Shown here in pieces: positions 9,701 through 17,726 of a stretch of DNA of 64,000 bases (its first letter is position 1; the number at the start of each line of letters is the position of its first letter). A program made the position numbers and the translations under genes. This DNA comes from Paraeggerthella hominis (GTDB taxonomy: Bacteria > Actinomycetota > Coriobacteriia > Coriobacteriales > Eggerthellaceae). The notes under the pieces were generated by a model that did no database searches, had not been told where the DNA came from, and worked only from the letters and a program-made list of their open reading frames with translations. The DNA lies in contig NZ_JAJNOQ010000005.1 in NCBI RefSeq assembly GCF_021044775.1, positions 124,001 to 188,000 of the forward strand. Reading direction: 5' to 3'.

Positions 9701-12700
9701 ACGCGCAGAGAGGCCGGTTGCGAACGGGCACCTTATCTCCCGCAAACCCGCTTGTCACCAGCTGATATTCTTCCAAGGGCAGCACGCTCACGCGCGCGAC
9801 GCCCTCGTCGGGAGCCTCGAACAGCGTTGCTGCGGTATGGACGAAACGATCGAGCATGCGCCGCGCTGCTGCAGCGGAAAACAGGTTTCGATCGTACTCC
9901 AATCTGCACGTCAGGCCGTCCGCCGCTTCGTAGGCGAACAGCGTCACGTCGAGCTTCGCCGTTGCAACGTCCACGAACCGAGGCGTTGCGGATACGCCTT
10001 CAAGCGTCAAGTTCACCTGGTCTTTCCCGAACACGAGCATTGCATCGAACAAGGGGTTGCGCCCGCGCTGACGCGCGGCCCCCGCATCGGTCACGATGCG
10101 CTCGAACGGATAATCCTGATGGGAAACGGCTTCGCTCAAAGCGCGATGCACCGCGTTGAAGCATGCACGGACGGTCTGCCCGCCCGAAAACGCGCACCGC
10201 ACCGGAACCGTGTTGATGAAAGCGCCCGCCGTATGCTGCATCGCGGGTTGCATCCTGTTTTCCACGGGCATGCCGATCACCACCTCGTCTTGCAAGGCGG
10301 TACGGGAAAGCACCAGCCCGAACACGGTCATGAGCGCCGTGGCCATCGTTGCCTTTTGGGAGCGGACAAGGGCATGCAACGATGCGAGCGCGCTCGCGGC
10401 GATGCGCGCCTCGCACGTTGCCCCCTTCCGTTCGCCCGTTCGAGGGCGCTCGGTGGGCAGGGCCAGCACGGGAAGGTCACCGGAAAGCCGTTCGCGCCAA
10501 TACGCCGCATGCTGCTCCAAAGCGTCCGAGGCAAGGCGCCCCTCCAGCCAAACAGCGCAATCTTTGTAATCGACGGCAAGAGGAGGCAACGCGTCCCCCT
10601 GGTACAAAGCGGCGAAGTCGTCGAGCACGATCCGAAGCCCCGCCTGGTCGCAAACGGCATGATGGAAGTCGAACAGCAACGCATGCCGCCGGGGCGTTCG
10701 AATGGAGACAAGCCGCATGAGCGGAGCGCTTGAAACGTCGAAGGGCCGAACGCGCCGCTTCGCGCATGCCGCGATGCGGGCGTCGGCGCACGCAACCGAC
10801 TCGTACGGCACCTCGACCGAACGATGAACCCGTTGCACGATCGCGCCGTCACGCACGTGCAGGGACGTGCGCAGAACGGCATGCCGAGCGAGCAGCTTTT
10901 CCAAGGCGGCCTTGAGCCGGTCCTCGTCGAGCATGCTTTCAAATACGAACAACGCCGGCACGTTGTAAGCAACGGAATCAGGGGCCTCGCTTGCCGCCAA
11001 AACCATGCGCTGCTGCGTTGACGTGGCCGGATAGTAACGGCGCGCTGCCACGGGCTTCACCGGCTTGCAGTAGCTGGCCTCCGCCCGATCGATCAGCGCG
11101 GCACAGGCGGCAAGCGTCGGGTCGCGGTACACGTCCACCAAATCGATGTTCGCATCGAAGGCATCGGCCACTGCGGCTATCATGCGCACGATGGACAGCG
11201 AATCCCCGCCGATTTCGAAAAAGTGATCGTCGGGACGAACGCAACCCACCCCCAGGATGCCCTCCCACAGCTCCGCGAGCTTTCGCTGAGTATCGGTTTC
11301 GAACGAGCGCGCGCCCACCGCCTCCCGTTGAGGCTTGGGGAGACGACGCACGTCAAGCTTTTCGCTTGTCGTAAGAGGAAGCTCGTCGAGTTCCACGAAG
11401 CACGAGGGAACCATGTAGAACGGCAGCGATTCGGACAGGTGCGCCTTCATCCGCGCAGCAGGGGGCACGCAGTCCCCCGCCACGTACGCGCACAGCGATT
11501 TGCGTCCGTCCTGCTCGTCGTGCGCCACCACCGCCGCCGAACGGATCCCCTCCAACTGCAGCAGCCTGTTCTGGATCTCTCCCAGCTCAACGCGGTACCC
11601 GCGAATCTTCACCTGGCGGTCGATGCGCCCGAGAAACTGGATTTCGCCAAGCGGATACCAGCGGCCCACGTCGCCCGTGCGGTAAAGACGCTCCCCTTCC
11701 ACGAAGGGAGACGGCACGAAGCGCTCGGCCGTCAGCTCGGCACGCGCAACGTATCCCCTGCTCACGCCAGCGCCCCCAACGTACAGCTCACCTGGAACGC
11801 CAATCGGAACCGGATTGAGGTGCGGGTCCAGAATGTAGACGCGCACGCCGTTCATGGGCCGACCTATGTTGACGTCGACACGGCCGGTCACGTCGCAGCA
11901 CGTGGCCGCGATCGTCACTTCGGTAGGTCCGTAGAAGTTCGTGACGCACGACGACGTAACCTGCTGGATGCGCCGCAGCAGCTCGGGCGGAAGCACGTCG
12001 GCTCCCAATCCGATCTCCCGAACCCCTCGCAGAGCATGAGCGCCCGCCTGGGCCGAAAGGATCATCTCCATGCGCCCCGGCGTGACCATCATAAGGTCCA
12101 CGCGCTCTTTCCCCATAAGCGCGCACAGATCGTCGGGGTAGTCGGCCTGCCGATCGTCGGCCACCACGAGCGTACGGTTCGAGAACAAGCCGACAGCCGC
12201 CTCCATGATGTTGATGTCGAACGACACCGGGCCCACGCACAGCATCCTGCCGCCGGGGGTGCGACCCCACACCGCGCGCATCGACAGCACGAAGTGGGCA
12301 ATCTGCGCATGTTCGACCACCACGCCCTTCGGCGTGCCGGTCGAACCCGACGTGTAGATGAGGTACGCCGCCTGGCCGGGATCGGGAAAGCGCCGCGCAA
12401 CGCAGATCCCTTCCGAAGCAGCACCCTCCAAGCAGCGGCCCTTCCCCGCGGCCGCCTCCGATCGCACGCAGGAAACGCGCCGCACAAGCTCCTCGGCGCG
12501 CAACGAGGCCACGGGGACCGACAGAAGCGCCCCCTTCTGTCGGTCCTCTAAATCCCCTGGTCCAACCAGCGCAAACCGCGTGCCCGACTCGTTCAGCATA
12601 TAGCGAACGCGCTCCTCGGGAAGCGAGGGATCAATGGGCATGAACGCCGCGCCCGCCTTGAGGGCGCCCAGCATGGCCGCATAGTAGACGTCGCTTCGCG

Positions 12701-14237
12701 GCAACGCAAGCGCGACCACATCGCCCGGCGCAACCCCCGCGTTCGCGAGCACGTTGCCAACCTCGTCGGAGGCCCGGTCCAAATCGGCCGCCGTCCAACT
12801 TCGACCGCGATAGGTCAACGCCGGTTCGCAGGGACCCTCGGCAACGCGGCGCTTCCATAGGCTGACCAGGTCGGTTCGCTCGAAACCGTCATCGGTGTCG
12901 TTGAACCGGTACAGCACCTTGTCTCGCTCTTCCGCAGAAACCATGGCAAGCTCGAAAAGCCGCTTTTCGGGATGAGCAACGGCATCGGCTACGATGTTGC
13001 ACAAATGCTCGTGGATGAAATCAACTTCCTTCGCCGCGAACAGGGGCGAGAGGTAATCGTAATCCAGCACGAAGCGCCCGTTGTTCTCGCGATCGTTCCA
13101 GTGAATGTTGAGCGAGGATGCCTGATGCCCGCTGAAATGCCAACGCCCTTCGTAGGAGAAGCAGCGCTTCTTCGTTTCGAACGTCCCCACCTGGTACGAT
13201 AAGGAAATATCGTACAGCTGGTCGATGTCGGGACGACGTTCGCGAATCTTCTCCATGAGCACGTCGTACGGATACCGCTGATGCTTGAGAACGGAAAACC
13301 ATTCGTTGGACACCCCTTCGGCAAAATCCAAAAACGCACGCTCGTTGTCGACCGCCACCCGCACGGGCACCGTGCTCACGTACATACCGAAACGCTCACT
13401 GGACCCCGCGAACGTGCGGTTCGATACAGGAGCGCTTATGACCAGGTCTTCTTTCCCCAACACGCGATTCAGATACACGGAAAACGCGGACAGCAGCAAC
13501 GCGAACACCGACACGCGATGCTCTTTGCAAAAGCCCCGCACCGCCGCGGAAAGCTCAGCTGAAAGCACGCACGCCTTGCGCTTCGCTTTCGTTGCAAAGC
13601 AGTCCGACGTTCGAGGCTTGAGCAACGTGGCATCGGAGAAGTCGGAGAACCGCTTGAGCCAGTACGCCTCGTCGTAAGCGAATCGCTTGGATTCCCGATA
13701 GAGACGTTCCTCCTCGACGTAATCGAGATACGAAATTGCAGGCCGGGGCACGGGAGTTTCCCCGCGCAAAAGCATGTCGTACCAGTCCATGACCTCGTTT
13801 GCGAACACCACGAACGACACGCCGTCGGAGATGATATGGTGCATCTTCGCGTACAGGTACCCCTCGTCGGGAGCGGTTTTCGCCAAAGCGAAGTAATAGA
13901 GGGGGCTGTCGATCAGCGACATGGGCGCCTGCGTTTGACGAACATCCCACTCGTACAGCCCCTTCACGCCCGTGGAGCTGAAATCCAGTCGATCGATATG
14001 TACGGGCCGATGTGCAGCCACATACTGCATGGGCTGGCCGTCGACAAGGCAGATGCGCAAGCGAAGAGACTCGTTCGCCTCCAAAAACAGCTGAATGGCC
14101 TTGTCCAGCAAATCGAAATCAAGACGCCCGCGAATCTTGAGCGTACCGGCGTTGTTCCACATGCTGGTTCCCGGATGCGATTGCTCGACATGCCAAATGC
14201 GGCTCTGCGGGTGAGTCAACGGATACCGACCTGCCAT
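6717..14237 (-). CDS. Nonribosomal peptide synthetase, C-A-T-C-A-T-R (dipeptide, reductive release)
   Basis: 2,506 residues. Domains in order: condensation C1 (5-430; HHIISDG near 132), adenylation A1 (450-960; TSGSTGTPKG near 635), carrier T1 (GGDSLS, Ser near 1012), C2 (1055-1490; HHAVCDQ near 1191, where the usual Gly of HHxxxDG is Gln), A2 (1510-2010; TSGSTGVPKG near 1668), T2 (GGDSLAV near 2061) and a thioester reductase R (2150-2500; VTGATGFLG near 2160 and Y-A-R-S-K, the YxxxK pair). Such enzymes join two amino acids and release them by NAD(P)H reduction as an aldehyde, which may cyclise to a pyrazinone. A leading C domain implies an N-acylated first residue; the operon supplies an acyl ligase and ACP. 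Hand-read specificity codes are DIMGILFIAK (A1) and DIASVAGVYK (A2), which I cannot assign. The ATG at 14237 follows AAGGAG at good spacing; a GTG at 14327, overlapping the PPTase stop, would add 30 residues. Confidence 0.93.
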   Translation of the reverse strand: MAGRYPLTHPQSRIWHVEQSHPGTSMWNNAGTLKIRGRLDFDLLDKAIQLFLEANESLRLRICLVDGQPMQYVAAHRPVHIDRLDFSSTGVKGLYEWDVRQTQAPMSLIDSPLYYFALAKTAPDEGYLYAKMHHIISDGVSFVVFANEVMDWYDMLLRGETPVPRPAISYLDYVEEERLYRESKRFAYDEAYWLKRFSDFSDATLLKPRTSDCFATKAKRKACVLSAELSAAVRGFCKEHRVSVFALLLSAFSVYLNRVLGKEDLVISAPVSNRTFAGSSERFGMYVSTVPVRVAVDNERAFLDFAEGVSNEWFSVLKHQRYPYDVLMEKIRERRPDIDQLYDISLSYQVGTFETKKRCFSYEGRWHFSGHQASSLNIHWNDRENNGRFVLDYDYLSPLFAAKEVDFIHEHLCNIVADAVAHPEKRLFELAMVSAEERDKVLYRFNDTDDGFERTDLVSLWKRRVAEGPCEPALTYRGRSWTAADLDRASDEVGNVLANAGVAPGDVVALALPRSDVYYAAMLGALKAGAAFMPIDPSLPEERVRYMLNESGTRFALVGPGDLEDRQKGALLSVPVASLRAEELVRRVSCVRSEAAAGKGRCLEGAASEGICVARRFPDPGQAAYLIYTSGSTGTPKGVVVEHAQIAHFVLSMRAVWGRTPGGRMLCVGPVSFDINIMEAAVGLFSNRTLVVADDRQADYPDDLCALMGKERVDLMMVTPGRMEMILSAQAGAHALRGVREIGLGADVLPPELLRRIQQVTSSCVTNFYGPTEVTIAATCCDVTGRVDVNIGRPMNGVRVYILDPHLNPVPIGVPGELYVGGAGVSRGYVARAELTAERFVPSPFVEGERLYRTGDVGRWYPLGEIQFLGRIDRQVKIRGYRVELGEIQNRLLQLEGIRSAAVVAHDEQDGRKSLCAYVAGDCVPPAARMKAHLSESLPFYMVPSCFVELDELPLTTSEKLDVRRLPKPQREAVGARSFETDTQRKLAELWEGILGVGCVRPDDHFFEIGGDSLSIVRMIAAVADAFDANIDLVDVYRDPTLAACAALIDRAEASYCKPVKPVAARRYYPATSTQQRMVLAASEAPDSVAYNVPALFVFESMLDEDRLKAALEKLLARHAVLRTSLHVRDGAIVQRVHRSVEVPYESVACADARIAACAKRRVRPFDVSSAPLMRLVSIRTPRRHALLFDFHHAVCDQAGLRIVLDDFAALYQGDALPPLAVDYKDCAVWLEGRLASDALEQHAAYWRERLSGDLPVLALPTERPRTGERKGATCEARIAASALASLHALVRSQKATMATALMTVFGLVLSRTALQDEVVIGMPVENRMQPAMQHTAGAFINTVPVRCAFSGGQTVRACFNAVHRALSEAVSHQDYPFERIVTDAGAARQRGRNPLFDAMLVFGKDQVNLTLEGVSATPRFVDVATAKLDVTLFAYEAADGLTCRLEYDRNLFSAAAARRMLDRFVHTAATLFEAPDEGVARVSVLPLEEYQLVTSGFAGDKVPVRNRPLCAWVEDLADQRPCDEAVVASDGRLTFSGLDRQADCIACALAEAGAGPGALVAVMMRRSAALLPALFGVMKAGAAYVPVDPTYPADRKALMLADSGARLVLVDRQTCDACPEVPSAAARVVVEDALLARASLDSAQARNERMRRCSDAKPDDPAYVIYTSGSTGVPKGSLLTRAGVANLRDAMASCIGYRPAWTAVSVTTMSFDIFVADALLPLTYGCRIVLADEEELRQPRLLAGLIERERVDFLQATPSRMQIMVRDQAFVQAASRLSTVVLAGEKPPLPLVRTCKRIMPGARLKNGYGPTEVTVYTSFQDMTDCAYVSIGRPIANTRVYVLDEALRPVPVGTYGEAYIAGAGVSPGYIGRPDLNESRFLPDPFHEGGVMYRSGDVCRYDEHGELFIAGRVDHQVKVRGLRIEPGEIEAALCALDGIAEAVVVAHGAGERKQLVAYYTASEPHEVSRLRSALAAQLPSFLVPARFVYLEALPETANGKVDRGRLPDPDASACATTAEPSRPLSGAPAKRAYSAEERRLLRAIEHVLGVRGVSLTDNVFDLGGDSLAVISIQARLAPHGWTLRTQDFYDADTIGDLLARAHMPGAKSVSEHQQNTGGSASDRRLADRSEAAASVARNAAAACEKPVAACSLDRVLVTGATGFLGAHVVAELLAAGAGEVLCLVRAADDVEAQVRLDHALAAYGMDFAPAVRAVRGDVSKDDRGLAASLGAIDAVFHCAAITDHVGRREEYERVNVEGTRRMLELAAMLEAQFMHVSTMSVAGRGGALFDERSFDVGQDVDFNEYARSKYRAEAVVLDAFAKGAAGRVFRVGNLTGRARDGAFQRDVHRNAFAMRLAAYARLGCYPESLAERFEMTPVDSCARSIVLLATCDSHCIAHVCSDRQIDVKELAALLRRCGHPVEPVSDQAFAQCVSERLNSEFKSLFGIVRDVVERPAVQPTEASVAATCAALQAKGFSWPDPDAAYFAPYFAQIQAAVEASGPVRERS

Positions 14238-14323
14238 AAGGGACGCTCCTTCGTTTCTGCTTGCGCGCGCCGGCGCATCGGGCAACGGCAACGCGCTACG
14301 GGTATCCTCGTTTTGCTTCACGA

Positions 14324-14986
14324 TCACAGCCCTTCCCTTTCGGCAAAAGCAAGCAACTCCTCAATCTGCACGGTTCGAGGAGACGCCCGCAACGGGGCGG
14401 GTTTCGGCAACGCAGCGCACACGGAAGCCGAATACCCGGCAGGAGCATCAACCGCGCATGACGACACGCCTTCCGGAAGAACAAGATCGGCCCTTCCAAG
14501 ACCCGCGATTCCAACTCCCCACCACTTCAACTCGCTTTCCATGCGAGCCCAGCAATCGCAGAAGAGCGTTGCTTTGTCGGAAGATTCCAGCCATGCTTCG
14601 AACGAGGCCGCGTCCATAACCTTGCGCGCAAGCCGCTCGTCCGCCTGGCGCCGTTGCTGGATATCCACGCCAATGGGGGCATCATCGATCCCGACCAGGA
14701 CGTACGATCCGGAATGGCTCAAACTGAATTCGACCGAGCCGTCAGCGTAGCGCGCGAACGGCTTTCCGCAATCGCCCTCGAAGCGCTCAACGGCGCGCAA
14801 GTTCACGCCCCGCTCTTCATGCAGCGCCCACGCAAGCAGAACCTCGGCGAGCGCCATGCCCGCGCGCTGCTGCGCAACGCGGCAACGCTCCATGCGGGCG
14901 CGCTTCGCCGGCGTCGCAAAGGGAAGCGCCGCTTTGGCGAGCAGCTTCTCGTCAGCGGCGGGCACGGATGCAAGGAACAGGTCCAC
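14324..14986 (-). CDS. Sfp-type 4'-phosphopantetheinyl transferase
   Basis: 220 residues. Transfers phosphopantetheine from coenzyme A onto the carrier-domain serines, here presumably the two T domains of the adjacent synthetase and the free ACP. Diagnostic text: F-S-L-S-H-S-G-S-Y (the P-loop-like substrate region), the metal-binding GVDIQ around 113 in place of GVDIE, and W-A-R-M-E-S-E-L-K near 150 matching the W-x-x-K-E-(A/S)-x-x-K block but with Met where Lys is usual. Start codon is GTG; it follows the ACP gene by 11 bases and its TGA overlaps the alternative GTG start of the synthetase. A dedicated PPTase inside the operon makes the cluster autonomous. Confidence 0.9.
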   Translation of the reverse strand: MDLFLASVPAADEKLLAKAALPFATPAKRARMERCRVAQQRAGMALAEVLLAWALHEERGVNLRAVERFEGDCGKPFARYADGSVEFSLSHSGSYVLVGIDDAPIGVDIQQRRQADERLARKVMDAASFEAWLESSDKATLFCDCWARMESELKWWGVGIAGLGRADLVLPEGVSSCAVDAPAGYSASVCAALPKPAPLRASPRTVQIEELLAFAEREGL

Positions 14987-14997
14987 GGCGCTTCAGC

Positions 14998-15225
14998 CTA
15001 CGCTTCGATCGCTTCCAGATAACGCACGATGTCTTCGACCGTCACGAACTGGCGAATGTCTTTTTCCGGTATCTCCCGGTCGAATTCCATCTCGAACGCG
15101 CACACCAGCTCCACCAACTCAAGCGAGTTGATGCCCAGGTCGCTCAGCACGTCGGTATCAAGCGTGATCTCCAGGTCGTCGCGCTGGATGTAGCCCTGGA
15201 TGATGCTTTGAACGCGATCAAACAT
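14998..15225 (-). CDS. Free-standing acyl carrier protein
   Basis: 75 residues. Phosphopantetheine site is the serine of D-L-G-I-N-S-L-E-L-V-E-L, the classic ACP motif, within a small acidic four-helix protein. The ATG at 15225 (MFDRVQSII) is preferred over an upstream one because it preserves normal ACP length and has AAGGGA upstream. It overlaps the end of the acyl ligase gene by 8 bases. Likely role: accept the acyl group activated by the ligase and hand it to the C1 domain of the synthetase. It is distinct from the fatty-acid synthesis ACP, which would sit in a fab cluster. Confidence 0.9.
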   Translation of the reverse strand: MFDRVQSIIQGYIQRDDLEITLDTDVLSDLGINSLELVELVCAFEMEFDREIPEKDIRQFVTVEDIVRYLEAIEA

Positions 15226-16927
15226 GTACCATTCCCTTCGTATCCTCAACGAGCAAAAACCGCTTTACCTTGCGCGTTGTCGTTTTCTCGAACGGCTCGG
15301 CGTGCACCGCAAACGTTGCTATGCGCTTGTAAAACGCCAGGCCCCTGTTAACGCGCCTGATATCGGCGCGCACCCGATCCCGAGCGGCCGCCGCAGCTTC
15401 TGGAGACTTCGCATCCAACCCGATAGCTTCAAAGTCCGGGTAGATGTGCGCCGCCAAGCACTCGGAACCGTTGCCCGTTCCAGGCCCGCCGATAACCACC
15501 GCTTCGGCCACGGAATCGCACGCCGTCAAAGCACGCTCGATTTCCTGAGGCATAACGTTCTTGCCGTTGCTCAGGACGATGATGTCTTTGCACCGACCCG
15601 TGATGTGCAGAAACCCATCCGCGTCCAAACGTCCCAGATCGCCCGTTGGAAACCAACCGTCGACCAGCGTTTCGGCTTCTTCATCCAAGTACCCCGCCAT
15701 GACCGACGGGCCGTTGACCCAAATCTGCCCGCTTTCGTCGAACCGCACGCGCGCGCACGAAATCACGCGGCCAACGGAATCGTCTTTGAACTCGTTGTTG
15801 CGGTTGACCGAAACAATGGGAGAACATTCGGAGATGCCGTACCCTTGAATAAGATTGATGCCGAGAGAGCGGTAAAACGGCGCATAGGCTGGATCGAGCG
15901 GCGCTCCTCCGCAGATGACAAGTCGCAGACGCCCGCCGAACGCCTCCCGGGGCTGCGCGAGCAACTTGTCCGAAACGTCGACGCCAATGCGCCGAAGCAG
16001 CGAGCTTGCTTTGCAGGCGAAAGCAAGCTGTCGTTCGCGGCCGCCCTCTTTTGCGGCGCGAAGAATCTTGCTTCTGAACGTTTCGACGTACAGGGGGACC
16101 AAGCACAGAATGGTAGGCTTGAACGCGTCGAGGCATTTCGGGAGCATTTTCAAACCGGAGCAGAGCCCCACGGTGCACCCATAGTACAACGGACAGAAGA
16201 TGCCCGCCATGTCCTCGTAGGCGTGATGGATGGGGAGAACGGAGACCAGCGTATCCTGCGGGCCGAAAAGCACCAGCTCGCAAGCCCCTTTTATATTGGA
16301 TGCGAAGTTTCGATGGCTCAGCAAAACGCCCTTGCTCACGCCCGTGGTTCCCGATGTGAACAAAATCGAGCACACCGCATCCGGATCCAGTTCAACCCGC
16401 GCGTACCGATCGTTGCCGAGCGCGATCTGATCTCGCCCGCAAGAAAGCAGGTCACATGCCAATTCGCCCGCAGACAACGACCCCATGTCAAAAAGCTCCA
16501 CATCGAGCCCGCGGCGCTCCTTCAACGCATCGGCCGCGCGACGCGCCTCGGGCGCGTACGATGCAGTATGGCACAGCGCATCAACGTTCGCCCTTGCCAT
16601 TTGGTCGACGATCTCAGAGCAGGAAAGCTCTTTATCGAAGGGAACCACCGTCATCCCGCTGTTGACGATCGCGAAGTACGCAAGAATCCACGCGTAGGAG
16701 TTTTCCCCGATGAGCGCGATGCGCTTGCCGGCGTACCCGCGCTCCAAAAGCGCGGTGCCCAGGGCCCGCACGTCCTCGAGAAAGCAAGCGTAGCTCACTT
16801 CGCGCAGCCCCGAAGAACGCGACAGCTCGGCAAATGCGGTTTTACCCGAAAAGAGCCGCGCGCTGCGTTCGAGCAGATGACGCAGGTCGGGAAATTCCTC
16901 GATGTCGTTAAGTCGATAGCTCCTCAT
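15218..16927 (-). CDS. AMP-dependent fatty acyl ligase (acyl-CoA synthetase / FAAL-like)
   Basis: 569 residues, adenylate-forming superfamily. Motifs: FTSGTTGVSKGVLLSHRN near 190 (ATP binding), YGISECSP near 340, the W-F-P-T-G-D-L-G block near 415 and GRCKDIIVLSNGKNVMPQEIE near 440-460, as in long-chain acyl-CoA synthetases. It activates a carboxylic acid as acyl-AMP and then transfers it either to CoA or to an acyl carrier protein. Because an ACP gene overlaps it directly and a synthetase with an N-terminal C domain follows, ACP loading is the likely job. Whether it carries the FAAL-specific insertion needs alignment. It is the first gene of the minus-strand operon that extends to position 3371. 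Confidence 0.88.
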   Translation of the reverse strand: MRSYRLNDIEEFPDLRHLLERSARLFSGKTAFAELSRSSGLREVSYACFLEDVRALGTALLERGYAGKRIALIGENSYAWILAYFAIVNSGMTVVPFDKELSCSEIVDQMARANVDALCHTASYAPEARRAADALKERRGLDVELFDMGSLSAGELACDLLSCGRDQIALGNDRYARVELDPDAVCSILFTSGTTGVSKGVLLSHRNFASNIKGACELVLFGPQDTLVSVLPIHHAYEDMAGIFCPLYYGCTVGLCSGLKMLPKCLDAFKPTILCLVPLYVETFRSKILRAAKEGGRERQLAFACKASSLLRRIGVDVSDKLLAQPREAFGGRLRLVICGGAPLDPAYAPFYRSLGINLIQGYGISECSPIVSVNRNNEFKDDSVGRVISCARVRFDESGQIWVNGPSVMAGYLDEEAETLVDGWFPTGDLGRLDADGFLHITGRCKDIIVLSNGKNVMPQEIERALTACDSVAEAVVIGGPGTGNGSECLAAHIYPDFEAIGLDAKSPEAAAAARDRVRADIRRVNRGLAFYKRIATFAVHAEPFEKTTTRKVKRFLLVEDTKGMVHV

Positions 16928-17073
16928 ACGAGAATCACAACCATTCTACTTGCAATTAAACGTTCAAAAGCCTACCAGGCCCTGCAAGCAAGAGAAGCGT
17001 CTACCCAACTTGCACCGCAGGACTCACGCGGTCGAACCATGATCAAACGACGATGTCGCGTAAGCTAAGAAGC

Positions 17074-17103
17074 AGCCCTTCCAGAAACTTCGCCGGAAGG
17101 GCT
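17074..17103 (-). terminator. Hairpin after the 191-residue membrane protein gene
   Basis: AGCCCTTCC (17074-17082) pairs with GGAAGGGCT (17095-17103) across a 12-base loop, 31 bases past the stop of the minus-strand gene at 17135. The following minus-strand bases are GCTTCTTAG, only moderately U-rich, so termination strength is uncertain. Confidence 0.55.
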
Positions 17104-17134
17104 GTCGATGCAAGCGCGACCAGAAAGGCGGCTT

Positions 17135-17710
17135 TTAAGCCGCAGCTCCTAGCGTGGTCAAAATAGCAGCCAATTCTTCGGGCGTTCCAAACGGCTTTTC
17201 CTCGCCAGTGGCCGCAACGACCACTTCGCCCGTCCATGCGCGGCGCGCGGACGCAGAGGAATCCAATGCGGTCTGAGCAGATTCCATCGACTGGTCCTTT
17301 ACGGCCTCGGGGTTTTCTTCCGTCCGGAATTCCTTCGTGCGCACGAAATACTTCGCTTGAAACGCTTCCTTATCGGGAAACTCCTCGCGCGTGAAGTCGT
17401 ACTTCAAGTTTTCAACAATGGAAGCTACCACGTCTTGCATGGGCTCCCCCTCCGAAAAGCGCATAAGCCCCTTTTCGCTGTTGAACGTGGCATTGTCGCC
17501 CACGTACACGGTTCTAATGCGCCGACGGCGAACCCGCTCCGCGCGAACGATGACCGCGATGGAAACCGCGATAACCGCCCACCATACGATGGACAAAACC
17601 AGGTCAAGCGGATCGTCGACCCTGTTAAAGCCCAAGAAGTACCACAGCCACAGCAGAAATACCGAGATTGCCGCAAGCAGGGCAAAGACGATGACGTTGC
17701 TCTTTTTCAT
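17135..17710 (-). CDS. Membrane protein of unknown function
   Basis: 191 residues, unrecognised. Two hydrophobic spans (about 5-27 and 37-58) are followed by an Arg-rich cytoplasmic stretch (R-A-E-R-V-R-R-R-R-I-R) and a soluble, acidic C-terminal domain of about 130 residues ending in a small Ala-rich tail. No catalytic motif is visible. It starts 16 bases after the stop of the giant surface protein gene, so the two are almost certainly co-transcribed; a role in export or anchoring of that protein is possible but is only a guess from position. Confidence 0.75.
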   Translation of the reverse strand: MKKSNVIVFALLAAISVFLLWLWYFLGFNRVDDPLDLVLSIVWWAVIAVSIAVIVRAERVRRRRIRTVYVGDNATFNSEKGLMRFSEGEPMQDVVASIVENLKYDFTREEFPDKEAFQAKYFVRTKEFRTEENPEAVKDQSMESAQTALDSSASARRAWTGEVVVAATGEEKPFGTPEELAAILTTLGAAA

Positions 17711-17726
17711 GCGTATCCTCCCTTCC

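Noticed and set aside
14237..14327. GTG at 14327 as the NRPS start
   Set aside because: It overlaps the PPTase stop (possible coupling) but adds 30 residues outside the C domain; ATG at 14237 has the better AAGGAG. Not excluded.
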